From NCBI RefSeq assembly GCF_932526225.1, contig NC_064036.1, positions 7,261,519 through 7,325,518 of the forward strand: a stretch of 64,000 nucleotides of DNA, given 5' to 3'. Below the pieces are notes generated by a model, which did no database searches, had not been told where the DNA came from, and was given only the letters and a program-made list of their open reading frames with translations. Below, in pieces: positions 46,087-58,600 of this stretch (its first letter is position 1; every line of letters starts with the position of its first letter). A program made the position numbers and the translations under genes. This DNA comes from Nematostella vectensis. Lineage: Eukaryota > Cnidaria > Anthozoa > Actiniaria > Edwardsiidae.

Positions 46087-49000
46087 CCTGCGTTTCTTTT
46101 TTTTTCGTCATCATAAGAGCTGTTTGATATCTTGATTGTTGATTTATTCATCTTTTGACATCAACCTTAACAGCCTGACTTCTTTGAAAAATGCTAAACT
46201 AAATGGCACGTATTGAAAAAACGCTAAACAAATACTCCTTGTAGCAGCTCTGTTAGCAGTGTGTGCAAACGCAAGCCTCATGAGACTTGTCAGTACTACT
46301 TTGCATGTTCCTGTGCTAACACTAGTGGTAGACTGTGTCTACTCCTATGACATCTGCTCACTAAGATTTTCAAATAATATTGACTTGTTGTCAGCTTGTT
46401 TTACTTTGTTTTCTTTTTGCATGTATTGTATTTCTGCTTTAAAAATGACATCAAATTAAATCGTTTTCGTATAGCAAAAAACTGATACAAAAAACTCCCT
46501 ATGCATAATGCGTCTTTTAAGTAGGCAGGCATATATAATTTTTATTTGAAATCACTAAAGGTCAATAAAATTTAAAGCACAAAACAGACTCAAAATTTAA
46601 GAAAAAAAAGGGCGTTACTTTTGTTCATTTCTTTTCTTACGATAAGGACTAGCTGTTGGTAGCGGAGGAGTGGAAGGTGGATGGGGATGTAAGTGATTGA
46701 TCTGTAAATTTACCCTAGACATAGCGATATTTTCGCACTGAAATTGTGGCGCGCACACAATAACATTTTTTGCGCATTTTTATTCTGAAAGTTTTATTGA
46801 CTGATCTTTAACCGTTATTTTGTTGTTTTATCACGCAATTCACAGTTTCCGTAGACCATGCTACACGATAAATGACAAAGCTCGCGGACTATTGTTTGGG
46901 CCCAGTCCTTGGAGGACTCAAACAATAGCAGATCCCATTTGCTTTAAACAACACAAGAATATGTGCTTAGTAATAAAAACAAAGCATCATCATAACAAAG
47001 CATATATCATGGTTGTAGTTTTTTTTTCTCTGTAGTGTGTTTTACTTCATTAATGAACTCATTTTAAATATTGTAACATATTTGTAGACAAAACTATAAA
47101 GCATAAGCTAGATCACTCTGGTGTGTCATTAATCCATAATACAGACTATTTGTAGCCTAATTCGAAAATAAACGTCCCTTGGAAATACTGCAAAGGCATA
47201 AAAATTTTATCTGAAAAATCAATCCCTACCCCCCTCCCCCAAAAAAATCCTGGGTACGGGCTGACGATAGATAACGGGGGGGAGGGAGGTAGTAGTGGGT
47301 AGAGATGCTCAAGCCATTTTGTTTGTTTGTTTTTTTGTTACTGTTTCTCAATAAACCTGTAAGTTTGTTTTCAAGTCATTTTAGGATCAATTTACAGTTG
47401 AAATGGCCTTGTCTCTTCCTGGTTACCTACATGTCCCCTTCCACTGTGTATTGACCATATGATGACCTCTCAAGAAGCAAGGGACTCGTGTATCATATTT
47501 TATAAGAAACGTGAGTTTGGTTTCTAGAAAAAAATTCTTTGTTTGCACCGGAAGATCGTGGGCCCTATATTACTATAGCCTTCTAATGAGAGTAAGTCGG
47601 TCCTGGATCGGCTATTCTATTCTGCTTTGTTTATTTCTCATCTGTAAAAAGCAATAGAAAATGGGTTATATAGGTGTCCTCTAAAACACTGAATTGATGT
47701 TTAGATTGAACAAACTATTTTAGTGAAAGGATATGACGGAATGATGCGTGTTTAATGAAAGACATTTAAATTCGCGTGTTTCGGTAAAAGCTAATGGAGG
47801 TGGGTGGGTGTGGATCCCATGCATGAACATTGTATTCAATGCATAACACCTTAACCTCCCCTCCCCCCATCCCTTTTTGTGTTGATTACTCTTGGTTATA
47901 AACCGCTTTTAGGCAGACGGTTGAGAATTCCCAAGTATGAACATCATTGCATTGATTTTTTTTGCCTTCATACGCTCTCGTGTCTGAGCGTTATTTGATT
48001 TACACTGCCTTACAGGTTACCACTTCACCATATAGATACTTACATGCAAATGCTCCCATTACTACTTCCAACATTAATACAATGCGGAACCTAACTTGTT
48101 ATTTTTCTTATCAAAATCACAGATAGGGCTTCTGCAAATTTCGTACTAATGAGTTCTCGCGCAGTGTGAGGCCCAGCTTGGATATAGCCCTTGGCAACCT
48201 CGAGACAATAAAATGACTGGTGTCAATGATCATGGGTTCCTCGTCAGTGGCACAAGCAGCGGGAAAACTCGAGAATTTCAGGTCAATATGACTCTGCTGG
48301 CAAAGAAATAGAAGCGCCCGCTGTAATGTTTACTTTTGGTGTAGTTTACAGATTCGATATGCGAGAATTAAGAAGTCAAATTTCGAGTAGATAAGTTAAG
48401 ACCAACAACTGTGTAACATTGTATTAGTCTCGACAAATCGCTATAGCAACATCATGTATTTTAATATTAATAACAATTAACAGAAAGACGGCAAAAGAGA
48501 ATGGTAGCTTTATTACAACGTGTTTCTACATGAAATCGAATATGGGTAGAACTATTTGAATATTCAATGAAAACATCCCAAAATGTTCTGCATTAATTGT
48601 TTTCCAAACTACCCAGTTTTACCGCCATATAATTAACTGAAAAAGGATGTATCGCGAACGACACATCTTAACGCCCTTTCTACCTGATGAAAACAAATTA
48701 CAACTGTTTTTCTTTGTAAAAAAAATAACGCGTCGGTTTAGGGTGTTTGCTTTGCTGAAGTCTGTAATCTTTTATAATAAACGATGTTAACAATTCAAGA
48801 GACTTTGGTGCGCGCGCGCGAAACGAGTTTTGTCTGCTTCCTCAAGTCGTTCAATAGTTGTCGCGCCTAGAGGCAAACAAGCGATTTTATTTTGTATTTT
48901 TGTACTTATTCGAAAATAATTGTAGCTGCATTATTTTCCTTCTTGCATATTCATTCTCATTCACTTTTACATTCATATCAAGTTTCTAAGAACTTGAAAC

Positions 49001-49637
49001 AACCTGTCAAACTCATTGCCAAAGCGCTGTAAATAATTAAACTTTCTAATACTCTTTGCCTGTCTCTTTGCGCGAGATGTTCATTATAAAGCTAGCTTGA
49101 AATGACGATCTCTTAATGAGAGCAAATATATTGAGCAGCAATAAAATAAAAGTGGCAAAAAAACAATTCTAAGGACCAAACTATCTCATCAAAATTCATC
49201 AATTTGCCGCGCGCGCCCTATAACAAGGTATATGCTGTTATATGCTGTTATTGCGTGACAGAACTCGTAGCCTTTAGCAGTACAAATAAACCAAAATAAG
49301 TTAAAATAATCAATCGCAGTACTATTGGTTTTCATACCTTATTTTCGCTATATCGAAAACCTTAAATAGCAGCGTAATCATTTCTTGGGCGATTTGTCGA
49401 GGGGTGATCACTGCGCATGTGTGACTCATGCGAACAGGTGTTGTAGGTGTATTGCTATATTGTCAGAGAAACCAACCAAACAACCAACCAACTCCAATGC
49501 TGCTTGATTGATGTGATGCTAGTCTGTTAGTTGGCCCTTTTCTCTATGGAGGCAACACGGTGTTGGGAAAGAGTTCTACAATGATATGAATTCTCAAGAA
49601 TGATTCAATGAATCTTATAGTCATCAGATGACGGGCA
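46087..49637. other. No gene seen
   Basis: 3.5 kb of AT-rich DNA between the satellite and the K2P gene. Contains only short ORFs and homopolymer runs. Promoter elements of the K2P gene should lie near its 3' end, but I could not pick one with confidence. Confidence 0.5.
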
Positions 49638-52600
49638 ATGGCAAGGATTTCTGCGAACACGAAAAAGCTACTACTAAGACTGTTTCTATTCCTTGTCTAC
49701 TTACTTCTTGGTGCTACTATATTTCATTTTGTAGAAAATGAAAACGAAAGGAAGTCTAGACCTACCAAAGAGTTTCAGAAGAATTTTACGAAAAAATATA
49801 ATATCACAGATGAAGATATGGAGAAGTTCTTTGCCGAGTTGAAAGAAGCTATGAAATTTGGGTACGATTTGGATATTATCGACTACCCTGTTGCAGACCA
49901 GTGGAGCTTTATGAACGCGTTTCACTTTGCTGGAAATGTTGTGACAACTATTGGTAAGTTGAACGCTAGATTAAGGCTAACAGACTTGTTCAATCTTTCA
50001 TGCGCGAGGCAAAGGTCTCGTATTTTAAACTCAATAATTATCGGTTATAATGTAATGGACATAGCAACAACGTTCATACGAGCGTTTTGGCTGGAATATT
50101 GCGGAAGCCCGGTTGTTCATGCATCATCCCATGGAACAAATACAAAGATTACTCCTTTTGAAATCGTGCGAGCTTCGATATCAAAGGGACAAAAATCTGA
50201 GTGTGTAAGTGATGTTTTGAAGCGTGAATTGGCGATGCTTTTGTGTCGCGAGAGCCGAATCACCTATAATTTTATTGCAAAGTTTCTAAAGGAGAGCACC
50301 TGTCAGTAGTAGGCTGTGAAATATTGAATTCTAGTTGAATGAATTTTGGACGGAAAAAGTATTGCGAAAACCGCAGAACATAGACCTTTTGCGAATCGAA
50401 TTTGCGGTTTGTATGGAACAGTTCTGAAGGCAGGAATTGTTTGCGACCGGCGCGCGTTTATTTATCAAGCTGCAAGGCCTTGTTAGTCTTACAAAATTTT
50501 CTCACATCGCCTCATAGTTGAACACATCTATAAACTAGAATTCAATGTTGGATCCAAAGAACATTTTCTATTGAGCAAAATTTATAATGGCTCGGTTAGT
50601 AGAAAGAACATCCTTTGAGATTAGATATTATTTATTCAATTCATGAGCAGACTTGTAACACGATGAATAATCCGGCCACGGACTCTTAAACGGCTATGCA
50701 TTTCTAAATTATATGATTTAAAAAAAAGATAAGGCATTTCTTTAATCAGTGACAATCGGTTCGAATGTAGAAATCTCAACGAGAGACGGTAAAGGAAGCG
50801 TCGGAAAAAGTTTAAAGGATTGACATTAAGTCGCCACTCAACCATTCAAATGACCCTTTCTCCCATAAAAAAAGGGAAATAGAAACGCATTGTGTTTTTG
50901 TCGACAACTGCGTTTTTTTATCTTTATTCCGCTTCCCTCGGCCTTAAAAAAGTATCCATGCATTATAGAGGCTAGTCTCGGCATTACACCGTTACACCGT
51001 CGATGCAAAACTACCATACATAAAATAACACTGTCCTGAAAATTAGCATGTATTCTCTTCCTCTCCAAAAGGGCCTTAATCAGCCTTTGAACGTGAAAAG
51101 CGGATAATCTCAGAACTGGTCTATTAGGAGCACAAGGAATGAAATTGAACGGTGAATACTATACGTATACAAAAGCAGCTTTGGTCTGAACAAAAATGAA
51201 TGCTAAAACCCGGCTTCCGGAATAGTTCGTTGTTTACTGGATTTGAGCAAACAAGACAGAAATTCTTTTCATGCAAACGAAATAAGAAACTCTAACTGCC
51301 GTAGAATACACCCCAATTGTATTTATTTTACTGTTAAAAGCAATCGATCTCTTTGGCAATAAGTTAACTGGATTTTACGCTTAACACCCTGGTAGAGTTG
51401 TAAATGGTCGTTGTCGTTGCCAGCTTAGCTATTTGCCAAAATGTTGACATTACAAGTTATTATATGCGTACTTCAAAAACCTCAAAATTCCTTCATTTCG
51501 CCTCGAAAACCCGATATGGGAGAACCGCTGTAAACCCGTCAAGTTAATTCTATTCGACCACGGCGTATTCTTTACGATCTTATACCCACATGGTCCCATC
51601 TATAAGTCAAAGCTTATTCAAATAACTAAACTCTCTTTTGTCAATCAATCTTGTATAAGCAATTTCCTTAGTTATATTTTTATTAGCTTAGATCGGAAAA
51701 ACATAGGCCCTAAATGGTCACATAATACGAACCAGATATTAAAAAAAATAAGCATTGGATGATGTAATGAACAGGTTCGCCCCCGTTCATTTAGCAAATT
51801 CTTAGGTAAAAAAAAACTTGCCAAGATTACTCTTGTTAACGCGCCAAGTTCATATCAGTTGTCTTATCTTTCTTAACTGACCAAGTCAAATGCCCTTTTG
51901 TATAGCCAAAGACAAAACAAATTCATCGCATCATCGTGTTTTTTATTTGGTTTCAAGATTACTCTAATTTCGAAAAATAAAAAAATAAATCATTAACAAG
52001 TGATAAATTCTTCTCTTTTTTTATCTTCAAGATGTTGTTATATGGAACACATATGGTCGAGGCTCTTTAAAAAGCGAAACAAGGATGTGTTGTATTCCAC
52101 TCTCATCTAAAAACCACTCAACGAAAAATAAAGGTTATTGGTCGCCACGATCTGAGGCCAGTCATTCGTAAAATCAATTGGGACAATTCAACATTTCTTA
52201 ACGTGATAATGATACTCGGCGTTTTTTTCCCTTTTAAATAAAGACTATCCTGTATAAAAAATGTTTGCAAATACTGATCCAAACTTCTCTCCTCTATTTC
52301 AGCACATCCAGATTTTCAGCGTAATCCGAAAAATTGTCTCTACTAGGGTAATTAAATCAATTCCGTCGTTTTTCAACAAGGATCTCTTTGCATTAAATCG
52401 AGCGTGCTTTTAAATGTTGTTTACCATACGGCTGTCATGCCAATTTGAAAATGGCTTATGATCAGTGTTGGCACATAAAGGCAAATAAAATGTCTCACAA
52501 ATTTCAATAAAAACTAGCAAAAATCCCATACATATAGAAATTTTCCTTTTGCGTCGCCTTTCCTTCTGTTTGGGTAATTATGGCTCGATTGCGTAACGTT

Positions 52601-55600
52601 ACACTGTTACCGAAAAGATAGAATCAGTAAAAAAAACTAATAAAAGTTAAACGTGACCTGAATATTTTAAATTTCTGCCAAGCAAAAAATGGCATATGCA
52701 GACTAGGAACTTTTAAATGACAGAAAATTATCTCAAAATTTAGAAAGGTAAGTCAAAAATAACAATATGGCCGTTCCTAAAGTTATGTTCTGATCAAATC
52801 TTTGTTATTAATATTCATCTTTGAGTATCAGTCTTAGAAACATATTTTTTCTTGGCATTCTCAGATTGCTCTTGATTTGATAGAGGTATCACTTAATTAT
52901 TGTAGAAATATTGTTTTATCTGATTGCCCGGAATTGTGATTTAGTTTTTTTTTAAGTGCTTATATACAAAATGGATTCTTTAAAAGACAAACCTGTGCGT
53001 TCGTATGGTGTTCCTCTAGTCCATTCCCGGGCCTGTTTGTTAATGGTCTTATTAATAAGGCTTTCTATATATTGTCTTCTATTTTTTTGTGTTAACGAAG
53101 CTTACAAATTTTACAAATGTTTATTAGTATCTTTATTCTTTTAGATTGTAATTGATATTTTATCTGTCTTACATGTTGATGATCTTTAACCAATAGCTTG
53201 CCCTGAAATTACGAATCTGCGTATAAATGGTAATAAAATATAAACGTTGTAGGCAAGTCTTAGCGCTCCCTCACTATAAAAGTTTAAGTTTTTTGTTGGT
53301 TTGAACATTGTTTAAATATTTTTGTTGCGTGTTTTCATGTCAAGTTATTATTTAACAGTTTTATAAACTTTTTTTAGTTTCTTCCGTCTTCATAGTTCTT
53401 CCGTGCCGACTAAGTTACATTAGGGGGGAAAATCGCGAAAAACTTTGCGTTGTTCATGCATAATTTAGTGTTTTTAGCATTAGCGAGTGGGTAATGCCCT
53501 CTATATGACAGTCATCTAACACACATAGGGACAGACTCGATTAATTATTAAAACGATGCTAAATTTTTTTTATTCTATCTGCTTCTAAAACAGGCCTTAT
53601 TTACAACTTGCCAACCCTTTTTAATTTACTTTGCTGAACCTTCGGATAGGAAATAGGACTACATTTTGCTTCAAATATTTTACTTTTAAAAAACTTTATA
53701 GGATTTCCTAGAAAACCTGAATCTGTGTAATAAATATGTGACACATATACGAAAGGTGAAATACGCCGCTATTTGTCCACTGTCGTGTGTTGCAATAAAA
53801 GAAAAGGAAAACACTTTTACTTCGGGTATTAATGAGTTTTACAACTTTGAAAAACAGCGCCAACAGCCAGCAACAACAAGTAGCGTAGCAAATTGTCCGT
53901 ACACTAGATTTTTTCCAAAAAAGTATGGCAATTTTTGTCCCATAAAACATAATTGGCCGTGGGTGCTTTGAAAGTTATTGAGTTTCCTATTGTTAGGATA
54001 ATGGGAATTTGTGGTGATCAATACGAAGTCATATCGCTATCTTAATCTGTTTCATCAAATTGTTTGGATAGTCGTTTATACTGCAAGGATAATGTCCAGG
54101 CTCGGAATTGAAGGGATATAACTTAACGTTTTATCTGTACCAGTGCATGGGTAGAATAATAAAAAATGACGAGGCATCCTTTACTGTCAATCTGTCAGTT
54201 CTCCTAGGGGACGAAGGACTGTGTGTTTAGTTTGCGGTGGAAATATGTCTTTACACTTGTCGTGCCATTCTTTAAGAATAGTTAATATAGCGCCAAAACA
54301 ATGCCAAATCTCAGATGAGGTCCAAAAACTTTATTTTAATCACTTAGCCAAAAGAGTTTAATCGTAGTAGTCAATTATAAAGCTGCATATCTCTATTGAG
54401 ATATGCAGGTATCTTGTGAAGCCGCTACTAATGCGCGAATATTATAGCTATCACTGGAGAGGACTTGACGGAATAATAGCGTCTGAGCTGAGACCCCGAT
54501 AACTGTCTCACGAATGTCGCAATGCTTTTACTGCTTTAAATGAAATTAAGGAATAGAGACTATGGCAGAAATGGAAGAGTGATTTTACTCTGCCAAAATT
54601 GCCTTGCCTTTCTCGGCATTGAAAATCAAAGTGTATATGCAACAATATGTGGTTGAAAAAAGAGGCCAGCTAATCTCCTTTTGTAATCTCGTGTCTCTGT
54701 TCCAGTACCGTGCGGTGGTACTTACGAATGTAAGACTGTAAGACTGTCATAATTGAAAAGTGTCTGCCAGCCGCCATTTTGTCATCCCTGCGAAATACCA
54801 AATGGGAAAGCATCCATTTCCATTTGCTGATTTAGGGAAGTCGTTGCAGTACTTTCGATTAGATTTGGTTTAATATATAAATTATATATATATATATATA
54901 TATAACTTTGTTTCAAGATGTTTTTTTCGAGATTTATCCAATAATTTGTTTCCAATATCAAATAAAACAATAACAAAGGGTTGGCTATTAGGGTTAAATA
55001 AGGCGAAAAATATAAGGATTTTTCAGACCTTGCCTTTATGGCAAATAAGGACTAAGTGGAGGAATTTTCTGGAAAACAAACGTCAACAGTATTTCAAACA
55101 TAACACACACAATTGAAGCTTGTAGACATATAGGGATGGATAGCAGAGACCCTAACAACTTATCGACCATCAGCTACCATCCACTAGTCCCGTGCAGTAC
55201 AATCTGTCTTTTCGTTTGTTATTTTCCTGTTGTTGTTAGTCTATAAAACATTAAGTGTTAATTCTCTTCGTTGGCTTCCTGGGCTAAGTGACGGTGCCTT
55301 ATACCCTCTAACTTGTTCCGTAATAGTTTTTATTCTTCTTTTATTTGTTACCATCTCAGCAGGCAATATGTTTTCGGAAGGTGAATATTACCTAGGAGGT
55401 GGCCTTCATTTCTCGTGGGAAAACACCTCACATTTCGGCTGACGATAAGCCACCCGTGGTGTTCTACCACAAATGATCATCCGTACAGCTGCGTGTTAAT
55501 CGTTCTCGTTAAGATAAGAGACAGAAAAGAAATGCAAATTGACGTTAGTTTCCGAACTCTTCCTTAACTCAGTATGCCCCATTAGATCCACAATAGTCTA

Positions 55601-58600
55601 AGACAAAGGGCGCTATTAATGGCCATCATCTATAGCAGGGTGCACCTGGAGTTGGTACTTTTTGCCGATGTGTGTGGGTGCAAATAGCTTAGAATACTTG
55701 TGAGGATCTACATGTGACCGACAACCAGTCTCGTCCACGTGCTGTGCGAGAGCGTGTATTACTCTATCATCGAGCACTAACTTATTCGCGCATACGTTTG
55801 CCATTTAGGTTCTGCATTTAGTATTGTCTAGGTTTCTCCACTAATGCATGGGAAATAATGAGTGATGGACATTTCTAAATTCTTCTTCTTACAAAGGCGC
55901 GTATATAGAGGGTGCGCGCAAAAAAGTGGGTGTTTAATTTAGGGCAGTCAAAACATTTTTTGTTTCCATATGTTAACCTCATATGACCCTTTTAGTCCTT
56001 CCTGGGTACGCGCCTGTAACACAAACTGGGAAAGAGATAGGATAAAAGATAGCAACCTAATAAAATAGTTCTACCTAAACAAATGAGAATATGAGAATGA
56101 ATATAGCAGCCTAATGAAACACTTCTTCTTAAACATAAAACTGAGAAAGAGAAGGAATGAAAGTAGAGGTGAAGAGAAAAACGGACGGACAGACAGATAG
56201 ACGAACAGACTGAAGGAAGAAATGGTTATATGGTGTGCACCATCACTCCTGTTTTACTCCTTGCATCCCAAGTTTGGATGCATCTGTTCGGTACCCCCCC
56301 CAGCCCCTTAAACGTCCCCACTAACATTGTCTCGCTCTTAACCTCTCATATTTGTTTTCCGTGCAGGTTATGGCCACCTTGCACCGCTCACCACGATCGG
56401 TCGAATACTCTGCATGTTTTACGCACTGGTTGGTATCCCATTAACGGGTTTAACTTTGCGTTCAATCGGTAACAGGGTCTCGGAAGGTTTATCTACTCTT
56501 ATTAAGTCATGCGATCGACGCTTCTACAACCGTGAGACCGAAAAACTCGAGATCAAAACTGCAGTCCTAGCTTTTATAATTTTATTGCTTATAATTTTTT
56601 TACCTGCAGTTGGATTTCATCTTATAGAACAATGGGAATACATAGAATCCGTTTATTTTTGTTTTATCACCTTGACGACTATCGGGTTCGGTGACTTTGT
56701 GCCTGGAAAGGTAAAGAAGACCGTCGCGGACGATGGTGTTGTTGCTACACTGGAATTTTTAAACCTGATTTATATGGTAGTCGGGTTGGCGGTAATGTCT
56801 GGCGTTATCGTATCCATCAGTGGCGTCATAGAGGAAAAAACAAAGAACTTTGGAGTGGATCCTATGGAAGCATTGCGAAACATAAGAGTTGAAAATCTGA
56901 ATTCGCGTGCGCTTAAAAAGTTAGGTTACAAAATGGGTAACGGAGCTCCCGGGGGAGATGACAGTATGGGCCAGAGAATGCCCCCCAAGATGGCCTCCAG
57001 AACTATGGGACCTCCTATGAATTCCACGCACGACATACATAAGGTGACTACGGGGAACATGAACAGTATGGCCGATAGAAGTCGATCTGCAGAGACCATG
57101 GACTTCCAGGGGCCAACGCCTGTGTTACATTTGAATAAAAAGATAAATGGAACTGCATCTTCGGGAAATAATTCCCCCATGGGGACACCTCCCGAGAAAA
57201 GAATGTTCAACAATAAGGTAGCGCCAGCAAATGGCTTTAATTCGGAGGAGAATTTTGCTGTAGAAACTTCGACTAAAAGCGATAGTTTACGACGCAGTTC
57301 CGAACATTTATCGAACGGTACCGAAACGGCTGAAGAAGCCCAGGCAAGTGACGAGGATAACATGATACTAGAAAAGATGGAACAGGATTCTGGGGAGAAT
57401 CAAGCTGATGCAACTCGTAAAATCGTAGTCAAGAGTTTGCAACCCAACTCTAAGCGCGACAGCAAAAATGAACTGGTAGGTTTGAATTCATTATATTTTA
57501 TATTTACTGGTATCCTAGCAACATCAGTCGCTGATTCTGACACCCACGAGAGAGTTTAAGCAACGATGACGGCGACGGCAAAGAAAACGCGATAAAATGA
57601 CATCCTTGCGCATAATACCAAACTAATTTTGATAAAATTAACTTCATCTTTCCAAATAAGCGTAGCAGATATAGAAAGTTGGGTTTTCAACGCGAACGTT
57701 CCAGCCCTTCCAAAAACCCTGACTGACATTTATCAGACAAACTCCACTTCACGTCTGGCTCTTTAAATTTTTTTTATTGTTTTCTGTCGTTGCCATCGTA
57801 GTTGGCTCAACTCACCAGACTATTCGCGGGTAAAATGCGCGAGTCACGCGATCACGTGCGTCATCTTCTGTATTGTCGCCATTTCCTTTGACGCAAACCT
57901 GCCATTCCCGTTGTGTACACAGGTGGAAAAATCTATAATCATTTTGTGCAACCCATCCCCTGACTGCATAAATACAGCGAGCTTTCAATCGCGTGGCTGC
58001 GTAAAAGCTTAACAAACACGTAGTACGCAAATCACAAAAATCACTTAAAAGAGTAGTCCGCCATTAAGCTCATGTTTATCAAAGCCAAGCGAAACATGTT
58101 CCGCAAACAAATGCAATTGCCGAATGCTGTTAATTTTTTTTCCGACGATAGTTTATATTACAAGCCGACGCAAATTGCATGGGATAAAATACATTTAAGA
58201 TCATTTTTTTCTTTTTTTAGTTGACTCGAATCAAAGTAGAACCGATACATCGAATATCTTGGGCCGTTATATTGGGTCATTTAGCTAATAGTTTTAGAAG
58301 CATCTAGAAATCCCACGCTCCTAGCCACTATCGATGCGATTATGATGTGAAAAGCTATACGAATAAGCGGGTTTTTGAATGGCTGTAAATTTGAAAACAA
58401 GATGCAAGTAATATCTTAAATTTTAGTGTGAATTTATGGGAGTTCCTCTATGCATCCCCCTCCCCAACCCACTGTGGACAGACGAACAATACGTCTTTTC
58501 TTGTCGTTCAATTTCCCAAGTTGAAAAAGAAAATGGGGTTAAGGGTAAAGTAATGGTAAATGGTAAAGGAAACCTTATCATATTCCTGTTACTTTATCCG

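Noticed and set aside
42563-46135. 1190-codon ORF on the plus strand
   Set aside because: It is a by-product of the stop-free 23-bp satellite. It reads all three phases of the unit and has no domain.
49638-50309. 223-codon reading of K2P exon 1 into the intron
   Set aside because: A consensus gtaagt donor at 49954 and an exact continuation of the pore motif at 56367 show the rest is intron.
55616-55804. 62-codon minus-strand ORF with gene-like composition
   Set aside because: No family recognised and no flanking exon. It could be a relic, but I cannot support it.
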